64,000 nucleotides of DNA from Manihot esculenta (Eukaryota; Streptophyta; Magnoliopsida; Malpighiales; Euphorbiaceae). Below the pieces are notes generated by a model. The model searched no databases and was not told the DNA's origin. It was given only the letters and a program-made list of their open reading frames with translations. Each line of letters starts with the position of its first letter. The first letter of the stretch is position 1. Both the position numbers and the translations under genes were made by a program. The DNA lies in assembly GCF_001659605.2 (NCBI RefSeq), contig NC_035168.2, forward strand, positions 3,218,058 through 3,282,057, in the 5' to 3' direction. Shown piece by piece: positions 36,013-47,826 of this stretch.

Positions 36013-38003
36013 CCTTACCCTTATACCATTTTAATCATCTTAATTAATAATCTTGCCCTTATTGCTTTTACCTCCTTTATTATGGAAACACGTACTACTT
36101 CTGAAAAAAAAAAAGAAATATTATAATAATAACCATTACAATAATAATAATAATAATAATAATAATAAACAAATCCAGAAAGTTAGATGAGACACAGATC
36201 CTTCCCCTCTTTAAAATTTGAAAGAGAATGTTTTATCTTTTAAAATGATTGAATTCAGATTAATAGAGTGGATAAATTTCAGATATTAAATAATATATAT
36301 TAAAAAAATAATAATTAGCTTTTCCAAATTGATACAAAGTGGTGTGAACGATAGTGGATTTTTCTCCGAATTAAGCCCACTTGTTTCTCTAATATGGAAA
36401 GGCCCACCATATCCTCTTATTCTTATTATTATTTTGAGATTGACCATATGCTCTAAATAAAACTTTATAATTATGAATTAACACTAATTGTTTTTTATAT
36501 GATTCAAAAACTTTAAAGTTTTTTTTGGAGGAAAACGTAAAAAAAAAAACAATCTCATACAATTATTTCATTTTTTATTTTCCATTTCAAAGAAGTCCAT
36601 GTTAAAATAAAATATTTAATTGAACCAATCAATACTAATAATTAGTTTTAATTAGTTAAATAACTATCAATTTTGAAAAATGAAAAAGTCTAATACTTTT
36701 ATTTTAAGATATTATTTTTAAAAATAAAGTAAGAGAAGGAGATAGCTTGACATTTAATGGTGGATATTAATTTTATTAAATTTTTAAAAAAAAAAGTTAG
36801 GCAAATTTGTTTCACATTACTTTAATGATGTCTCTGTTAGAAATGTACTGACTGTCGAATTAAATAATAATAAGTTATTGGGTGTTAGTTTTATAATTTT
36901 AAAAAAATTTGGTACAAATTTAATAATAAGAGTAATTAAAACTTAATATTTATTTAAATGTACAAATTAAGAATTAGCTAAACTTTTGAAATGCTTGATA
37001 AATAAAATTAAATAGACAAAAAAATTCAAATTTATTATGAATTAGTAATGTTTCAAAATTCAACAATTATATTTACATAAAATTATTAAAATTAATAAAT
37101 AATGAATTAGAAAATAATCCAGCAATATATACTACTGCGCTGCACGTGGTGGTCGGTTATAGTTGACTTTAACTTTTTATTATATTTAATATATTTCTAA
37201 GAAAACGTATATTAAATGGCAATAATATATTTCTTAAATCCTAAATTAAGTAGCATCATATAATTACAAATTCAAATTAAATATATTTGAATGTTCAAGT
37301 TAGAACTAAAAAAATATTTAATAAGATTAAATTCAGAGTAAATAATATTTAATTTTAATTTAATAGAATGAAAATATTTGTGATCTAAATTGAAAAAAAA
37401 TACTTATCTCTATTATAGAATGCAAATTTTGTAGAATTATATAGAATGAAATATTAGTTAGTTAGGGTATAAAAGCATGGTGATGGGTAACAACCAAACT
37501 TAGGAAAATTGCAAAGTAAGCACAAGAAATTGAGAAAATGGTAACAGTTTTTGAAATAAAAAGCGGTGAAGAAGCAGCCGGACAGGTAAACGAAGATTAT
37601 GATGAAAGTAGTCTACGGGAGAGTGAGACACGGCTCTCTCCTTTGGTTCACGATAAATGGGTAAGTAGTTTTTATTTTTCATTTTTTATTTTTTCAGAAA
37701 CGTGAGTATCCAACTAGATTAAGAGAGGTGTGTGGAAGATGATGTGGATTGGATAGGTGGAGGTTGCTTAGACCTGAGTTGGATGGTAGCGATCCGCGGC
37801 CGCCTCTTTTTATTTTGTTTTGGCTATTTCTTTGTTGGCCACCGACGTTTCCATCACTTATTCTGTCATAATTAGAGCACGTGGACCTCCTTCTAATTAT
37901 ACCTTATATAAATCTGGTGTAAATTTTATCAATCTCCTCTTTATCCAATAGAAAAATCGTAGTTTCCTGTTAATCAAACGAATTGTAACACTAATATAAG
38001 TAG
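36013..38003. other. AT-rich intergenic DNA with an AAT microsatellite
   Basis: An AAT/ATA trinucleotide run of about ten units lies near 36138-36168. Apart from the small frame at 37538-37705, listed separately, no gene was recognised. Confidence 0.5.
37538..37705 (+). CDS. Small ORF or orphan exon, unknown
   Basis: A 55-codon frame begins MVTVFEIKSGEEAAGQ and reads as acidic, protein-like sequence (VNEDYDESSLRESETRLS) up to residue 41. The codon HDKW is then followed directly by a consensus 5' splice site, GTAAGTAG, at 37661. A CAG acceptor follows after only 37 bases and would continue KREYPTRLREVCGR before a stop, but 37 bases is too short for a normal plant intron. Codon usage here is less AT-biased than the surroundings. 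It could be a short gene, a stranded first exon or chance. I recognise no family. Confidence 0.25.
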   Translation: MVTVFEIKSGEEAAGQVNEDYDESSLRESETRLSPLVHDKWVSSFYFSFFIFSET

Positions 38004-38416
38004 GTGAGAGTGGTATTCGGGTCAAAACGATTGAATCGAATTAATTTTAAAATTCGATTTGATTTTTTATTCAATTTAATTCGATTTAATTTTGATCAGA
38101 AAAAAATAAAAAATCAAATCGAATTAATTAGTGATAATAATATATTATTTTTAATAATATAAATAAATTAAATTATATTAAAATAAAAATATTTTAATTA
38201 AATTTTAAAATATTAAAAATAAACGTAAAAAATAAAAAATTTATTAAAAATCAAAATCGATTAAATCGAACCGAATCGAATAGAATCAGACTGATTCAGT
38301 TTGATTCGGTTTTTGACTAAAATCGATTCAGTTTTCATAAATATTAAAATTTCGGTTTTTAATTTATTCGGTTCGGTTCGATTTTAAATCGAACCAACCG
38401 AATGTATACCCCTAAA
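38004..38416 (-). mobile_element. MITE-like repeat, copy E
   Basis: Same family as copies A-D, in the orientation of copy A. It ends with ATCGAACCAACCGAATG, a well preserved end, about 1 kb upstream of the second U-box gene. Confidence 0.65.
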
Positions 38417-39259
38417 TACAAGGGAAATAACCTACCCCATCATGACCATCCATACCGATTGAGGAAGTGAGCAACTTGCAGCAACACAGCAAGAGAATAG
38501 AGAACTCGAGCCTTGGCACTGATTTTTGAAAAAATAAAGAAATTTTATAAGAATTAAATTTAATTAATTTTATTATTTGAAATGAGATAAATTTTTTTAA
38601 TTTAAAAAATTTATATTTAAAAAAAAAATAAATTTTATATGATTTTATAAAAATTAATTATTTTTTTTATAAAATAAATCATGTGAAATGAAATGTATTT
38701 ATTAAGTATACCTAAATTAAGTATATATTGCTCATTACCTTTTAGTCTTAATAAATTACTTAAAAAATATTATTTTTTCCCATAAAATACGTTGATATAA
38801 CTGCAGTCAGATATTTCCATATGGATAAATGTCAGAGCTGGAAATGTATATACATGCATGGCTAATGAATCAGGCTGGTCAAAACCTCAAACGAGAGACA
38901 GAGGGATGATGAAAGTAATGATGAAGTGAAAAGAGAGGAAGGAGCAGCACTGGCACAGGCGCACGAAGCAAGCTGTTGCTGGCTGCGAGGAAATTGCAAG
39001 CCCTTGAGGCTTTTGTCGGCATCCAATGCCAATAAAAGCACGCTTAAAAAACACGAATTAGAATTAAAATATTTTTCTAGAGAGAGAAAGTCAAAAGGCT
39101 CTATACATAATACTAATTCACATTCATCTTATAGTTTCAAGACTTGGTAAAGTTTTGCCGTTCTCATCTCCTCGAGCCTTTCAGTCCTTTAGAAAAGTCA
39201 CCTCTCTCTCTCTCAACGCCGGCTTTTTCGGTGTTTTGACTTTCTCTCTCTTCCTCACG
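38417..39259. other. Upstream region of second U-box gene
   Basis: AT-rich to 38800, then GC-balanced. A 74-codon frame at 38926-39150 lies upstream of the TATA box and shows no family features; I treat it as promoter DNA. Confidence 0.45.
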
Positions 39260-39268
39260 TATATAAAA
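39260..39268 (+). promoter_or_regulatory. TATA box of second U-box gene
   Basis: TATATAAAA in CACGTATATAAAACC, 139 bases before the chosen ATG. It sits inside an upstream extension of the open frame. That argues that the extension (from 39155) is not translated and that transcription starts near 39290. Confidence 0.6.
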
Positions 39269-39406
39269 CCTAACCTGTGTTTCCCTTCTCAAAAATCAAA
39301 CTACTTCTTCTTCTTCTTCACAGCTACACAGCTACCAGAAATTTTCTCAAGCTCTTCAGCTTTTCATTTTCATCATCATCATCATCAGCAGCAGCAGCTT
39401 ATTCTG

Positions 39407-40651
39407 ATGGAGGAGATTGACGTGCCGCCGTTTTTTCTCTGCCCGATATCTCTCCAAATCATGAAGGACCCAGTTACTGTGCCAACTGGGATTACTTACG
39501 ATCGAGAGAGCATAGAGAAATGGCTATTTTCCGGCAAGAATGATACATGTCCGGTCACAAAACAAGTCATCTCAGATTGTGATCTAACACCAAACCTGAC
39601 TCTTATGCGTTTGATACAATCTTGGTGTACTCTCAATGCTTCTCATGGCATAGAAAGAATCCCAACTCCCAAACCTCCTATCAGCAAGGCACAGATAGCC
39701 AAGATTATCAAAGATGCCAACAAGTCACCCCAGCAGCAGATCACTTGTCTGAAGAGGCTACGCTCCATAGCTAATCTGAATGATGCAAATAAGAGATGCA
39801 TGGAGGCTGCAGGTGCTGTAGAGTTCTTGGCTTCAATTGTGAATGGCTTCAACTCTTTATCCTTTGAACAATCAACGTCAGATGGCGATGAGTCTGAGGT
39901 CACAAGACCAAGTGATGAGGCCTTAAGCATTCTGTACGCTCTTCAATTATCAGAATCGGGGCTTAAGACTCTTATTGGCAATAATGGGGAAATCATCCAG
40001 TCCTTAACGAATATCTTGCAAAATGGAAACTACGAGTCTCGAGCTTATGCAGTGTTATTGTTGAAATCAGTCTTCGAGGTTGCTGATCCAATGCAACTTA
40101 TCAATTTGAGAATTGAACTCTTTGCGGAGATAGTCCAAGTTTTAAGCGACCAAATATCCCACCAAGCCCACAAAGCTGCATTGCAACTGCTTATCAGTCT
40201 TTGTCCATGGGGGCGAAACAGAATCCGAGCAGTCGAAGCTAATGCAGTGTCTGTTCTGATCGATCTTCTTCTTGATTCAAGGGACAAAAGGGCTTGTGAG
40301 ATGGCTCTAAATGTTCTGGAATTGCTATGTCAATGCGCGGAAGGCAGAGCTGAATTGTTAAGGCACGGGGCCGGGTTGGCGATTGTTTCAAAGAAGATAC
40401 TTAGAGTTTCTCAAGTGGCAAGCGAAAAAGCTGTGAGGATTCTCTTATCTGTTTCAAAGTTTTCAGCAACTCCAAGTGTTCTTCAAGAGATGTTACAGAT
40501 TGGTGTTGTGGCCAAGCTGTGTTTGGTTCTTCAAGTGGATTGTGGAAGCAAGACCAAAGACAAAGCTAAAGAGGTGCTTAAATTGCATGCTAGAGCTTGG
40601 AAAAATTCTGCTTGCATACCAGCAAATCTTCTCTTTTTTTATCCAGCCTGA
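39407..40651 (+). CDS. U-box E3 ubiquitin ligase, PUB22/PUB23 type (copy 2)
   Basis: A predicted U-box/ARM ubiquitin ligase of 414 aa, intronless. It starts MEEIDVPPFFLCPISLQIM, with the U-box at about residues 5-75. Its landmarks are FLCPISLQIMKDPV, ITYDRESIEKWL, CPVTKQVI, LTPNLTLMRLI and SWC. The linker RIPTPKPP and ARM-like helices follow, with CPWGRNRIRAVEANAVSVL. The open frame extends 84 codons upstream, but this start matches the family N-terminus, the sister gene, and the TATA box that lies within the extension. Family members PUB22/23/24 act with some redundancy as negative regulators of pattern-triggered immunity and drought signalling. It is on the same strand as the related gene at 28750. 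No lesion seen. Confidence 0.94.
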   Translation: MEEIDVPPFFLCPISLQIMKDPVTVPTGITYDRESIEKWLFSGKNDTCPVTKQVISDCDLTPNLTLMRLIQSWCTLNASHGIERIPTPKPPISKAQIAKIIKDANKSPQQQITCLKRLRSIANLNDANKRCMEAAGAVEFLASIVNGFNSLSFEQSTSDGDESEVTRPSDEALSILYALQLSESGLKTLIGNNGEIIQSLTNILQNGNYESRAYAVLLLKSVFEVADPMQLINLRIELFAEIVQVLSDQISHQAHKAALQLLISLCPWGRNRIRAVEANAVSVLIDLLLDSRDKRACEMALNVLELLCQCAEGRAELLRHGAGLAIVSKKILRVSQVASEKAVRILLSVSKFSATPSVLQEMLQIGVVAKLCLVLQVDCGSKTKDKAKEVLKLHARAWKNSACIPANLLFFYPA

Positions 40652-43600
40652 GACAAAAAGAGATCACTCATTCAATCATGGTTTCCCATTTGATTGTAAT
40701 AGAGCTTAGTGCTTAGTGTACATTGATTATTCATAGATTATTGCTTTACTATCAGAAAAAAAAATTGAAGAAATACAAATTTGGATACAAAAGTGGTGTC
40801 CAGTGGTATACATGTTTCATGGCAGATGAGATTTTGTTCTATTTTGAGGAAATGAATGATTATTAATTGATCAGCATCTCTTTTCCACTCTTTCCTTTTT
40901 TTTTTTAATGGTGGGTCTGAAAGTTTGGAATATAAACTAAAAGTTTGAGAGACAGTATCATCATTTTAGATTCTTGTTTCATTGTACATATGTAAAGACA
41001 AATTACTTTTAATGTAATGAAAGATAAGAGTGGAAAACATTAATTATAATTAATACAATTTGTGGGTAATCAACAAACACCAGCCCTCAAATATGGAAGG
41101 AAGGAAATTAACCAGATTAATTCTGTTTCTGATCATAATTAAGACAAGCTAACTATATAATTAATCCATTTGTTTTCTTCAGTTTTCTCTCTTTGTTTCC
41201 CTCAATTAAAATCTTGAAATAATTTGGGGAATAGTTTAATAGGTATATGCATATTTCATCCATTAGTATTGGACCCATAATTTATTCAAATTGCTTCGAC
41301 CCAATTTTTGAATCAAACCTTTTCTAATGGATGATCATCAAATTTCCTTTTTTCTTTTTCTTAAATATACCAATCGATATCAAAAATTAATTATCTCGAT
41401 TAATCTGAATCTGTGGTGAATTGCTTAATAATAATAAATAAATTTCTTTTTATCGACTTTGCAATTTTTTGTTTGTAGTACTATTGGCATTACAACTTTT
41501 TGTACATAAGAATTCATGCATCAAATAAAAATTCTTTCATTTCAATGTATATAAAAAACATAAATAATTAACTTAATTATTTTTTTAATTATTTATTTTC
41601 TTGCCTCTTAATATATATATTGATATTGACACTTTTTTTTTTCTTGGGTAGGCATAAAATTAGAAGAAATTTAAAAAAAAAAAAGTGGTCAAACATGTTA
41701 GCTCCTGCCAACTATATGAGTGCAGCTTGCACATGGTACATGTATAAATATTTATGCTACACAATCGACCACGTCTCTCCTTCAACTTCAAGAGCTCAAC
41801 ACAGTTGTCCATATATAAATTTAATCCGACGCCGTTGACCGGCCGATAAGCACCGTACCAGATGAGCCACTCATTCCTTATATTATTATTATTTACATTT
41901 ATGATATGGGTATATGTGATCTCATTCTTGTAGCATTTGACTGGTTGAAATCTTCATTAAGCTTTAATTAGTTGTCAAAGATTTGATTTGATCAAACATG
42001 TAGACCCTTCAATTGTTTAAGTTTTTATAGAAGATGATGAGTGTGGTGGGACTGAATTATTTTTAATTTCTTGGATCATGCGATGCTTAAACAAAGTTCT
42101 AGTTTGCCTACCTGAATCAAACTCAGAGCCGATTCCTCCACCTAATTAATTAACCATTATAAAATATTAATTAAGATTGATTCTGCATTTAGATATGTTT
42201 GCCTTTTGATTTCTATACTTGAAGTTTTCAAGATGGATGGATGATTTTTCTTCATAGAACTTGCCCTAATTAGTTTGAGGACAAATTCAATTAAAGTGGG
42301 TAAAGTTTAGTATGGTTTTTCTTACTAGAGCAGTATTAATGAATTCATTAAATATGATCAATGAGTTTTAACTCGTTAGATTCTCTAAAACCGATTAATG
42401 CAAAAATTACTTGATATAATAATTATAGAAAAATCGATTTATAATTAAATGCTTCTTAATATTAAGTTGCTTCCTTAATTTTAATTGAGGAAAAGGTAAA
42501 GGTCAATTCTGAAAAGTTGGTAGAGATTGATAGAGGAGCAATAACTAAAAGGAAGGAAGCAAGTTGATTAACATATGGGTCCATATTTATTAAGTTCCCA
42601 ATCTCAAGGTCTTCTTTTTGCCTAAGTAACCATTAATGTGTTTGATATGATCAGCCATTAATTTAATTACAATAAAAAAAATGTAAGAATCTTCCATAAA
42701 CAAATTCCCTTCCCATATAATTAAACTATGGTTTATGATATTATTTAGTTTGAATGAGTTATTTTTTTGAAAAATAAATTTATCAGAAAAAATAATACCT
42801 TTTAACTTTTTAAAAAGTAAAAAAAATATCAACCAAACAGATATAATTTAATACTTATCAGAAATTTAAAATTTCTTAATTTAGTTACTCTTAGGATTTT
42901 TTTATTTTTTGGTATTAATAGTTTCCATTGAAATTCAAATTCAAAATTTCATAGTTTTAAATATGAATTTAGTACTAATGAATTTCTTTGTTAATTTTAA
43001 TTGAGAAGACCGTAATAGTTCAATTCTGAAAATTAATGGAGAGTTTGAATGAGTTGATTTCATAGCAGGACCAACTAAAAGGAAGCAAGTTGATTGACAT
43101 GGATCCATATTTACTAAGTCCCCAATCTTAAAGGTATTATTTGTTAATTTGATATGATCAAGCTTTGATATTAGAATAAAAATTGTAAAATTGGTAAAGA
43201 AGCTTCGATAGAGAAATTCATTTAACAATTAAATTATCAAATCAAACTAATGAAAATGTCACATGTTAGGTCTTGTTCTTGTGGGTACGATAATTAATTC
43301 TTCTAAAAAGATTAATGTTAGATAATAATAATAAAAGATAATTTTACCAGTGTCTGAGTTTGTGATGGTCTAATCTGTGGACTAGGGTTCTAAATGAGAC
43401 TGATTCTCCTAGTGTAGAAGATTGGAATTGGTAGGTAATTCATAAAGTAATACAGGAACCTTGCTAAAAATACAATTATATTAGATGTTAGTTATTAATT
43501 ACGATAGAATTTACATGAGATTTACTATATAATTATGTTATATATTCAATGATTTTATTATAAGATTTCTGGAAAAATAGTATATATATTGGTGGATATT

Positions 43601-44194
43601 TTCTTCTTTTTTAAGCCTACTTCTTAATTCAAATGATGCACTTGCTGTAATCTATAGATGAAAGGTATGGATACTTGGAGTTCATGACCTCTAAAACAAT
43701 AGAAACTCAAAACCAACAATGTTAAAGAGAATAATATTTTTTTAATATAATCGATACCAATTAGGGTTGGAACTTGAATCCTCTCAAATTAGAAAAAAAA
43801 TTTTCGGATTAAATTACAAATATTAACATAATCCACGAAACTAAAACTAAATTTTATTTGGACTAAATCGGCCCAATAAAAAAATAAAATTAAAGATAGA
43901 ACTATTGACTTAATTTAAGGAAAATAATATCGATTCATCCAATACTTATCGAAGAAAATAACAAGTATTCGATTAAAATATCGACTTAATTACAAAGTAT
44001 ATTATACTTTGGAGTGTGTTGATAATTAGAATTCACTTGTTTAAAAAGCTTTCTATAATTAGCTGGCAGGTGCATGCCATGCATCCATTATTATAAAATC
44101 ATCAAGTTTACTAGTATAGATTGCTTGAGATTCTATACATTTTTACACTCTCAGAAAAGAAAGAAGGTAAAACAAAACTATGACATTTTAATTG
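40652..44194. other. Intergenic DNA between U-box and Dof genes
   Basis: AT-rich with mixed-composition islands, including the probable 3'UTRs of both convergent neighbours. No gene supported; frames at 41620-41838, 42590-42832 and 42941-43228 are unconvincing. A local duplication is listed separately. Confidence 0.5.
42466..43190. repeat. Two diverged direct copies of about 200-260 bases
   Basis: The segments at about 42466-42720 and 42990-43190 share, in order, TTAATTTTAATTGAG, TCAATTCTGAAAA, ACTAAAAGGAAG then GCAAGTTGATT, TCCATATTTA(T/C)TAAGT, CCCAATCT and TTTGATATGATCA. The separation is about 520 bases. They represent an old local duplication of unknown content. Confidence 0.7.
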
Positions 44195-45091
44195 TCAAGG
44201 CCCTGAGAAAGTATCATGATCACTAGACAAATCAAATGGATTCCAGTTACCAAACAGTAGATTATTAGGATCTTGAGTTTCAGGTCCAAGAATTGGAGGG
44301 TCTTGTGTAACTTGCAGAGTATGATCATTGCCCATCAAGTGAGAATTGGACCATAATATCTCGTGATGAGGCCCTACCTCTTCTCCTGGCAATGGTGGCA
44401 ACCCATAATGGATTGATTCATGAAGAGTACTTGTGCATTGTTGAACCTTATTTTCCTCAGCTTGGTGAAAATACATCAAGTGATGATCATTTTCAGTCAA
44501 TGGAGTTTCCGTGGATGAATCACAGAAAGTAGTAAGACACCCACCAAGAGTTGTACTGTTGTGGTTTTCTCCATGCAGTTGAACGCTAGTTGATTCCAAA
44601 TTTGTGTTTGGAAAGCTAGAAAAATCGCTAGTGTGCAACTCTTGCACTTCGAAATCAGCCGTATTAGCAGTAGTCGTCGTCGTCGTCGTCTTGGAATCCG
44701 GCCGAGGATTCAAGAAGTTTGCATAAACAAGTGCAAGATCAATGTGAGAACCATCAGATGTCATGGAAGAGCTACATGACTCAACAGAAGAGGCCTCCCT
44801 GTTAGAGACAGTAACCCCATAACCTAAGTTTCTGGAGTGAGCAACATCAGTAGAGGAAAGCTTCAAGGACTTTCCTCTTCTGTTCTTCCGGCAACCACCG
44901 CCCACGGGGACGTTCCTTAGGGATCCGCCTTTAGTCCAATACCTGCGACAACCCTTGCAAAAATATCGCGGTTGAGTTAAGCTGTAGTTGTTGTAGTAAC
45001 AAAATTTAGTGTTTGAAGAACCACAACGAGGACAGCTTGGTGATATCTCAACATTGGTCTTCCATCCTGAATCCATCCCAAATTGATTCAT
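44195..45091 (-). CDS. Dof zinc finger transcription factor, DOF3.5 type
   Basis: A plant-specific Dof factor that binds AAAG-core promoter sites in the nucleus. The single-exon frame gives 298 aa. The Dof domain spans about residues 18-72 ([48 protein letters not shown]), with zinc ligands Cys20, Cys23, Cys45 and Cys48. Outside the domain, [16 protein letters not shown] (116-131), [10 protein letters not shown] and the C-terminal [16 protein letters not shown] match the Arabidopsis Dof3.5 arrangement, so the subgroup call rests on more than the shared domain. A Thr run near residues 135-141 is encoded by a GTC microsatellite. Met1 is chosen as the first Met; Met6 is an alternative. An upstream ATG at 45099 opens a three-codon frame whose stop overlaps the main ATG. 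No lesion seen. Confidence 0.92.
   Translation of the reverse strand: MNQFGMDSGWKTNVEISPSCPRCGSSNTKFCYYNNYSLTQPRYFCKGCRRYWTKGGSLRNVPVGGGCRKNRRGKSLKLSSTDVAHSRNLGYGVTVSNREASSVESCSSSMTSDGSHIDLALVYANFLNPRPDSKTTTTTTTANTADFEVQELHTSDFSSFPNTNLESTSVQLHGENHNSTTLGGCLTTFCDSSTETPLTENDHHLMYFHQAEENKVQQCTSTLHESIHYGLPPLPGEEVGPHHEILWSNSHLMGNDHTLQVTQDPPILGPETQDPNNLLFGNWNPFDLSSDHDTFSGP
44673..44690 (-). repeat. GTC (GAC) trinucleotide repeat inside the Dof gene
   Basis: Six tandem GTC units on the plus strand, encoding part of a Thr run in the linker after the Dof domain. Length variants would stay in frame. Confidence 0.85.
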
Positions 45092-45099
45092 ATCTTCAT
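45088..45099 (-). promoter_or_regulatory. Minimal upstream ORF overlapping the Dof start codon
   Basis: On the minus strand, ATG AAG ATA TGA begins 8 bases before the main ATG, and its stop overlaps that ATG (ATGA). Such an overlap can reduce or permit reinitiation at the main start. Whether it is in the mRNA depends on the unknown transcription start. Confidence 0.4.
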
Positions 45100-46495
45100 A
45101 GAAATCGAAATGGCTGCAGGTGAGCTCTCAGTTTCTTCTCTTGCCCATTGAAAAGAAATCACTCAAGAATGTGAGAACCAAGTTAAGACCTACCATATAA
45201 GTGTGTACAAGTACAAGGGCAAGTCTTGGATTCCGCGGATGAATACATGTTGTCGGTGACTGCCATGAGGAGGTGGCATCATGGGATTGATGAGAATGGA
45301 GGTAGAAGAGGAAGCAATGGCCTCGAAGGGCTAACTCAGTTTTCTTACAAGAGCAGACAGCCTAGATTAAATAAAAACTTAGCTTGGTTTAAATGAGATC
45401 GTGCAATTTGAGAGCTTTTTAAGCTATTTGAATGCCTTGGAAGATCCTATATTGGATAATTCTATAGCAAAAAGCAGAAAAAAAAAATAAAAAAAAAACT
45501 AAGAAGAAATCACATGTAGGGAAGTTATGAAGGATCTCTTGGATCATGGGCTTCTTGGATCATGTGAGGTTGCTGAGTTCACAAACGTCACTTAGAAATC
45601 CAAGAGATGATAGCCATTCTACTGACAACTATACCACTTCTGAAGAATATTATTACATGCGAATATTGGTTCAATGTACCTGTGGGAAGTGGGAACAGAC
45701 ACCCAGCTTAAAGAAATCCCTCCTTAATCGAAATTATATGTGCCAGTTCTTGTCAGAAGAATATCATCGTATTAATCAGATGAACGTAATATGAAGAACT
45801 CCACAAACTGAAGGCAACGTATTGTAGCTGAAGAAAAGAAGACGTTAAAAGCCATGTCTAGAGATGATGGAGAAATTTGTCTTATGCATTGAAGTCGTAA
45901 GTATAAAACTATTAAATAATTTAAATTGATTATTTTTAATTAAATAATAAGTGAATAAAAAAATTTATAAATTAATTTAATGGTTTTTTTTAAATAAAAA
46001 TATTTTTTATATGCGATCCGACTATATTATAATGAATTTATTAAAGATTTGAACTAAAATTATAATCTATTCAACGCATAAACTTAAACAAATCATAGTA
46101 TTAAATACAAATTAATTATATTATCGATAATTTATTATAAAAAATAAAATTTAATAATATATATATATTCTAGTACTTAAAATTTTACTAAATATATTCT
46201 GAATTTTTATAAATTAATAAAATTAGGCGAGTATAATTTTATTAATTTTATGAAAATTTAGAATTCAATTAACAAATTTCTTCCATATATATAGCAATAA
46301 GTTGAATTATTTTTTATTTATAAATCATTAAAATTATATTGTTAATTTATATTTAATTATTATAATTTTTATAAATTTAAATGTCCAATAAATTATAATT
46401 TTAGTTTAAATATTTAATAAACTATTATGATATTTTACACAATTACATAGTTGTAAGTATATATTTGACCTTCATTCAGGGAATTAACTTTTATT
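45100..46495. other. Upstream region of Dof gene and AT-rich DNA
   Basis: 45100-45900 is GC-balanced and holds the probable Dof promoter and leader. A plus-strand frame at 45546-45794 has no family features. The rest is AT-rich with no feature seen. Confidence 0.45.
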
Positions 46496-47826
46496 CACTA
46501 CTAAAAATTTATGGATTATCAATGAATTTTTCCGTTGGTAATCTTGTAAAAATCCATTGATAAATGAATTACCAATCCGTTATTGGATTACCAACGAATT
46601 TTTCCGTTGGTAATCTTGTAAAAATTCATTGGTAAACGAATTACCAATAGATTATAATCCGTTGTTAAAAAGCTCGTTGGTAACTTTTTACCAACGGTTT
46701 TTAAATCCGTTAGTAATACTAACGGATTTACTAATGAAAATTTCGTTAGTAAATTAAAAAAAATTTACTCACAGATTTAAATCCGTGGATAAATTCGTTA
46801 GTAAATTACCAACAGATTGAAATCCGTTAGTAAATTACCAACAGATTGAAATCCGTTAGTAAATCTATTGAAAATTTAAATAATTTTAAAATAATTATTA
46901 TTTTGACTAAATAATAAATTTTATTATTAATATTATTTTTTATTAATTCAATAAATTTTAAAATTATATTATTATTGTTACTAAATTTTTTTATTTATAT
47001 CCAATATTTATTAGAAATATATATGAAGTGGAAATAAGAGAAGAGTAATTTTGAGAAAATGATAAAAAAAAGAAAGAAAAAAGAGAAAAGAAAAAAATGA
47101 TAGAAAAATAAAAATTATGAAAAATAAGGAAGAATAAGAGTAGAGTTAAAAGATGATTAGAAATATGAGGAAAAAAAAGAAGAAAATGATTAGAGAAGAA
47201 AATAAATGACGAGAAAATAATAGAAAAAATATAGATAGAAAGAAAATGATAGAAGAAAATAATATGAGAGGAAATAACATGAATGATAATTATAGAGAAA
47301 ATGAAGAATAAGAGAAGAAAGAGAATAAAATAATGGAAAAGAAAATGGAGAAAGTGAAAGGAAAATTGTGGAGGAAAATAAATAAAATAATAGAAGAGAG
47401 AAGAGAATGAAATAAAAAAAAAGGATAAGAGATAAAAGGAAAATAATAGAAAAAAAATGAGATGAAAAAAATGAGATAATTATAGAGAAAATGAAGAATA
47501 AGAGAAGAAATGGAAGCAAATAATGGGAAAGAAAATGGAGAAAGTGAAAGGAAAATTATGGAGGAAAATAAAGAAAATTATAAAAGAGGGAAGAGAATGA
47601 GATAAAAAAGAATAAGATATGAAAAGAAAATAATAGAAAAAAATAGAAGAAAAAGAATGAAATAAGAAAGTGAAATGAAAGAAAGTAACAGAGAAAGAAA
47701 GAAAATGAGAGTAAAGAAAAGAAAATGAAAGAAATAAAAATGATAAAATGAATGAATGATAAAAGGAGTCGAGATGATATTATATTTATAAATACGGATT
47801 ACTAACATATTTACTAACGGATTTTC
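46496..47826. mobile_element. CACTA-like element, right end lost to LTR sequence
   Basis: It begins CACTACTAAAAATTTATGG, preceded by ATT as a possible left target site. Subterminal repeats at about 46510-46870 use the units TTACCAACGGATT / AATCCGTTAGTAA. A purine-rich core runs from about 47030 to 47770. After a TATAAATACG word, only about 40 bases of the right subterminal zone (ACTAACGGATTTTC) remain before LTR sequence starts at 47827. The plan, purine core and TATAAATACG junction word match the intact CACTA element at 33207, so the two are relatives with diverged subterminal motifs. Confidence 0.75.
47285..47665. repeat. 190-base tandem duplication within purine-rich core
   Basis: The stretch starting GATAATTATAGAGAAAATGA at 47285 is repeated from 47475, including AAGAAAATGGAGAAAGTGAA and GGAAAATT(G/A)TGGAGGAAAAT. 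Two units of about 190 bases, diverged by indels. Confidence 0.75.

Noticed and set aside
38926..39150. 74-codon frame upstream of the second U-box gene
   Set aside because: It lies before the TATA box, has no family features, and is probably promoter DNA.
39155..39406. N-terminal 84-codon extension of the second U-box protein
   Set aside because: A TATA box lies inside it, the sequence is leader-like with CT, CAT and CAG runs, and the family N-terminus starts at 39407.
45546..45794. 82-codon frame divergent from the Dof gene
   Set aside because: No family features and no splice or promoter support; more likely upstream regulatory DNA.
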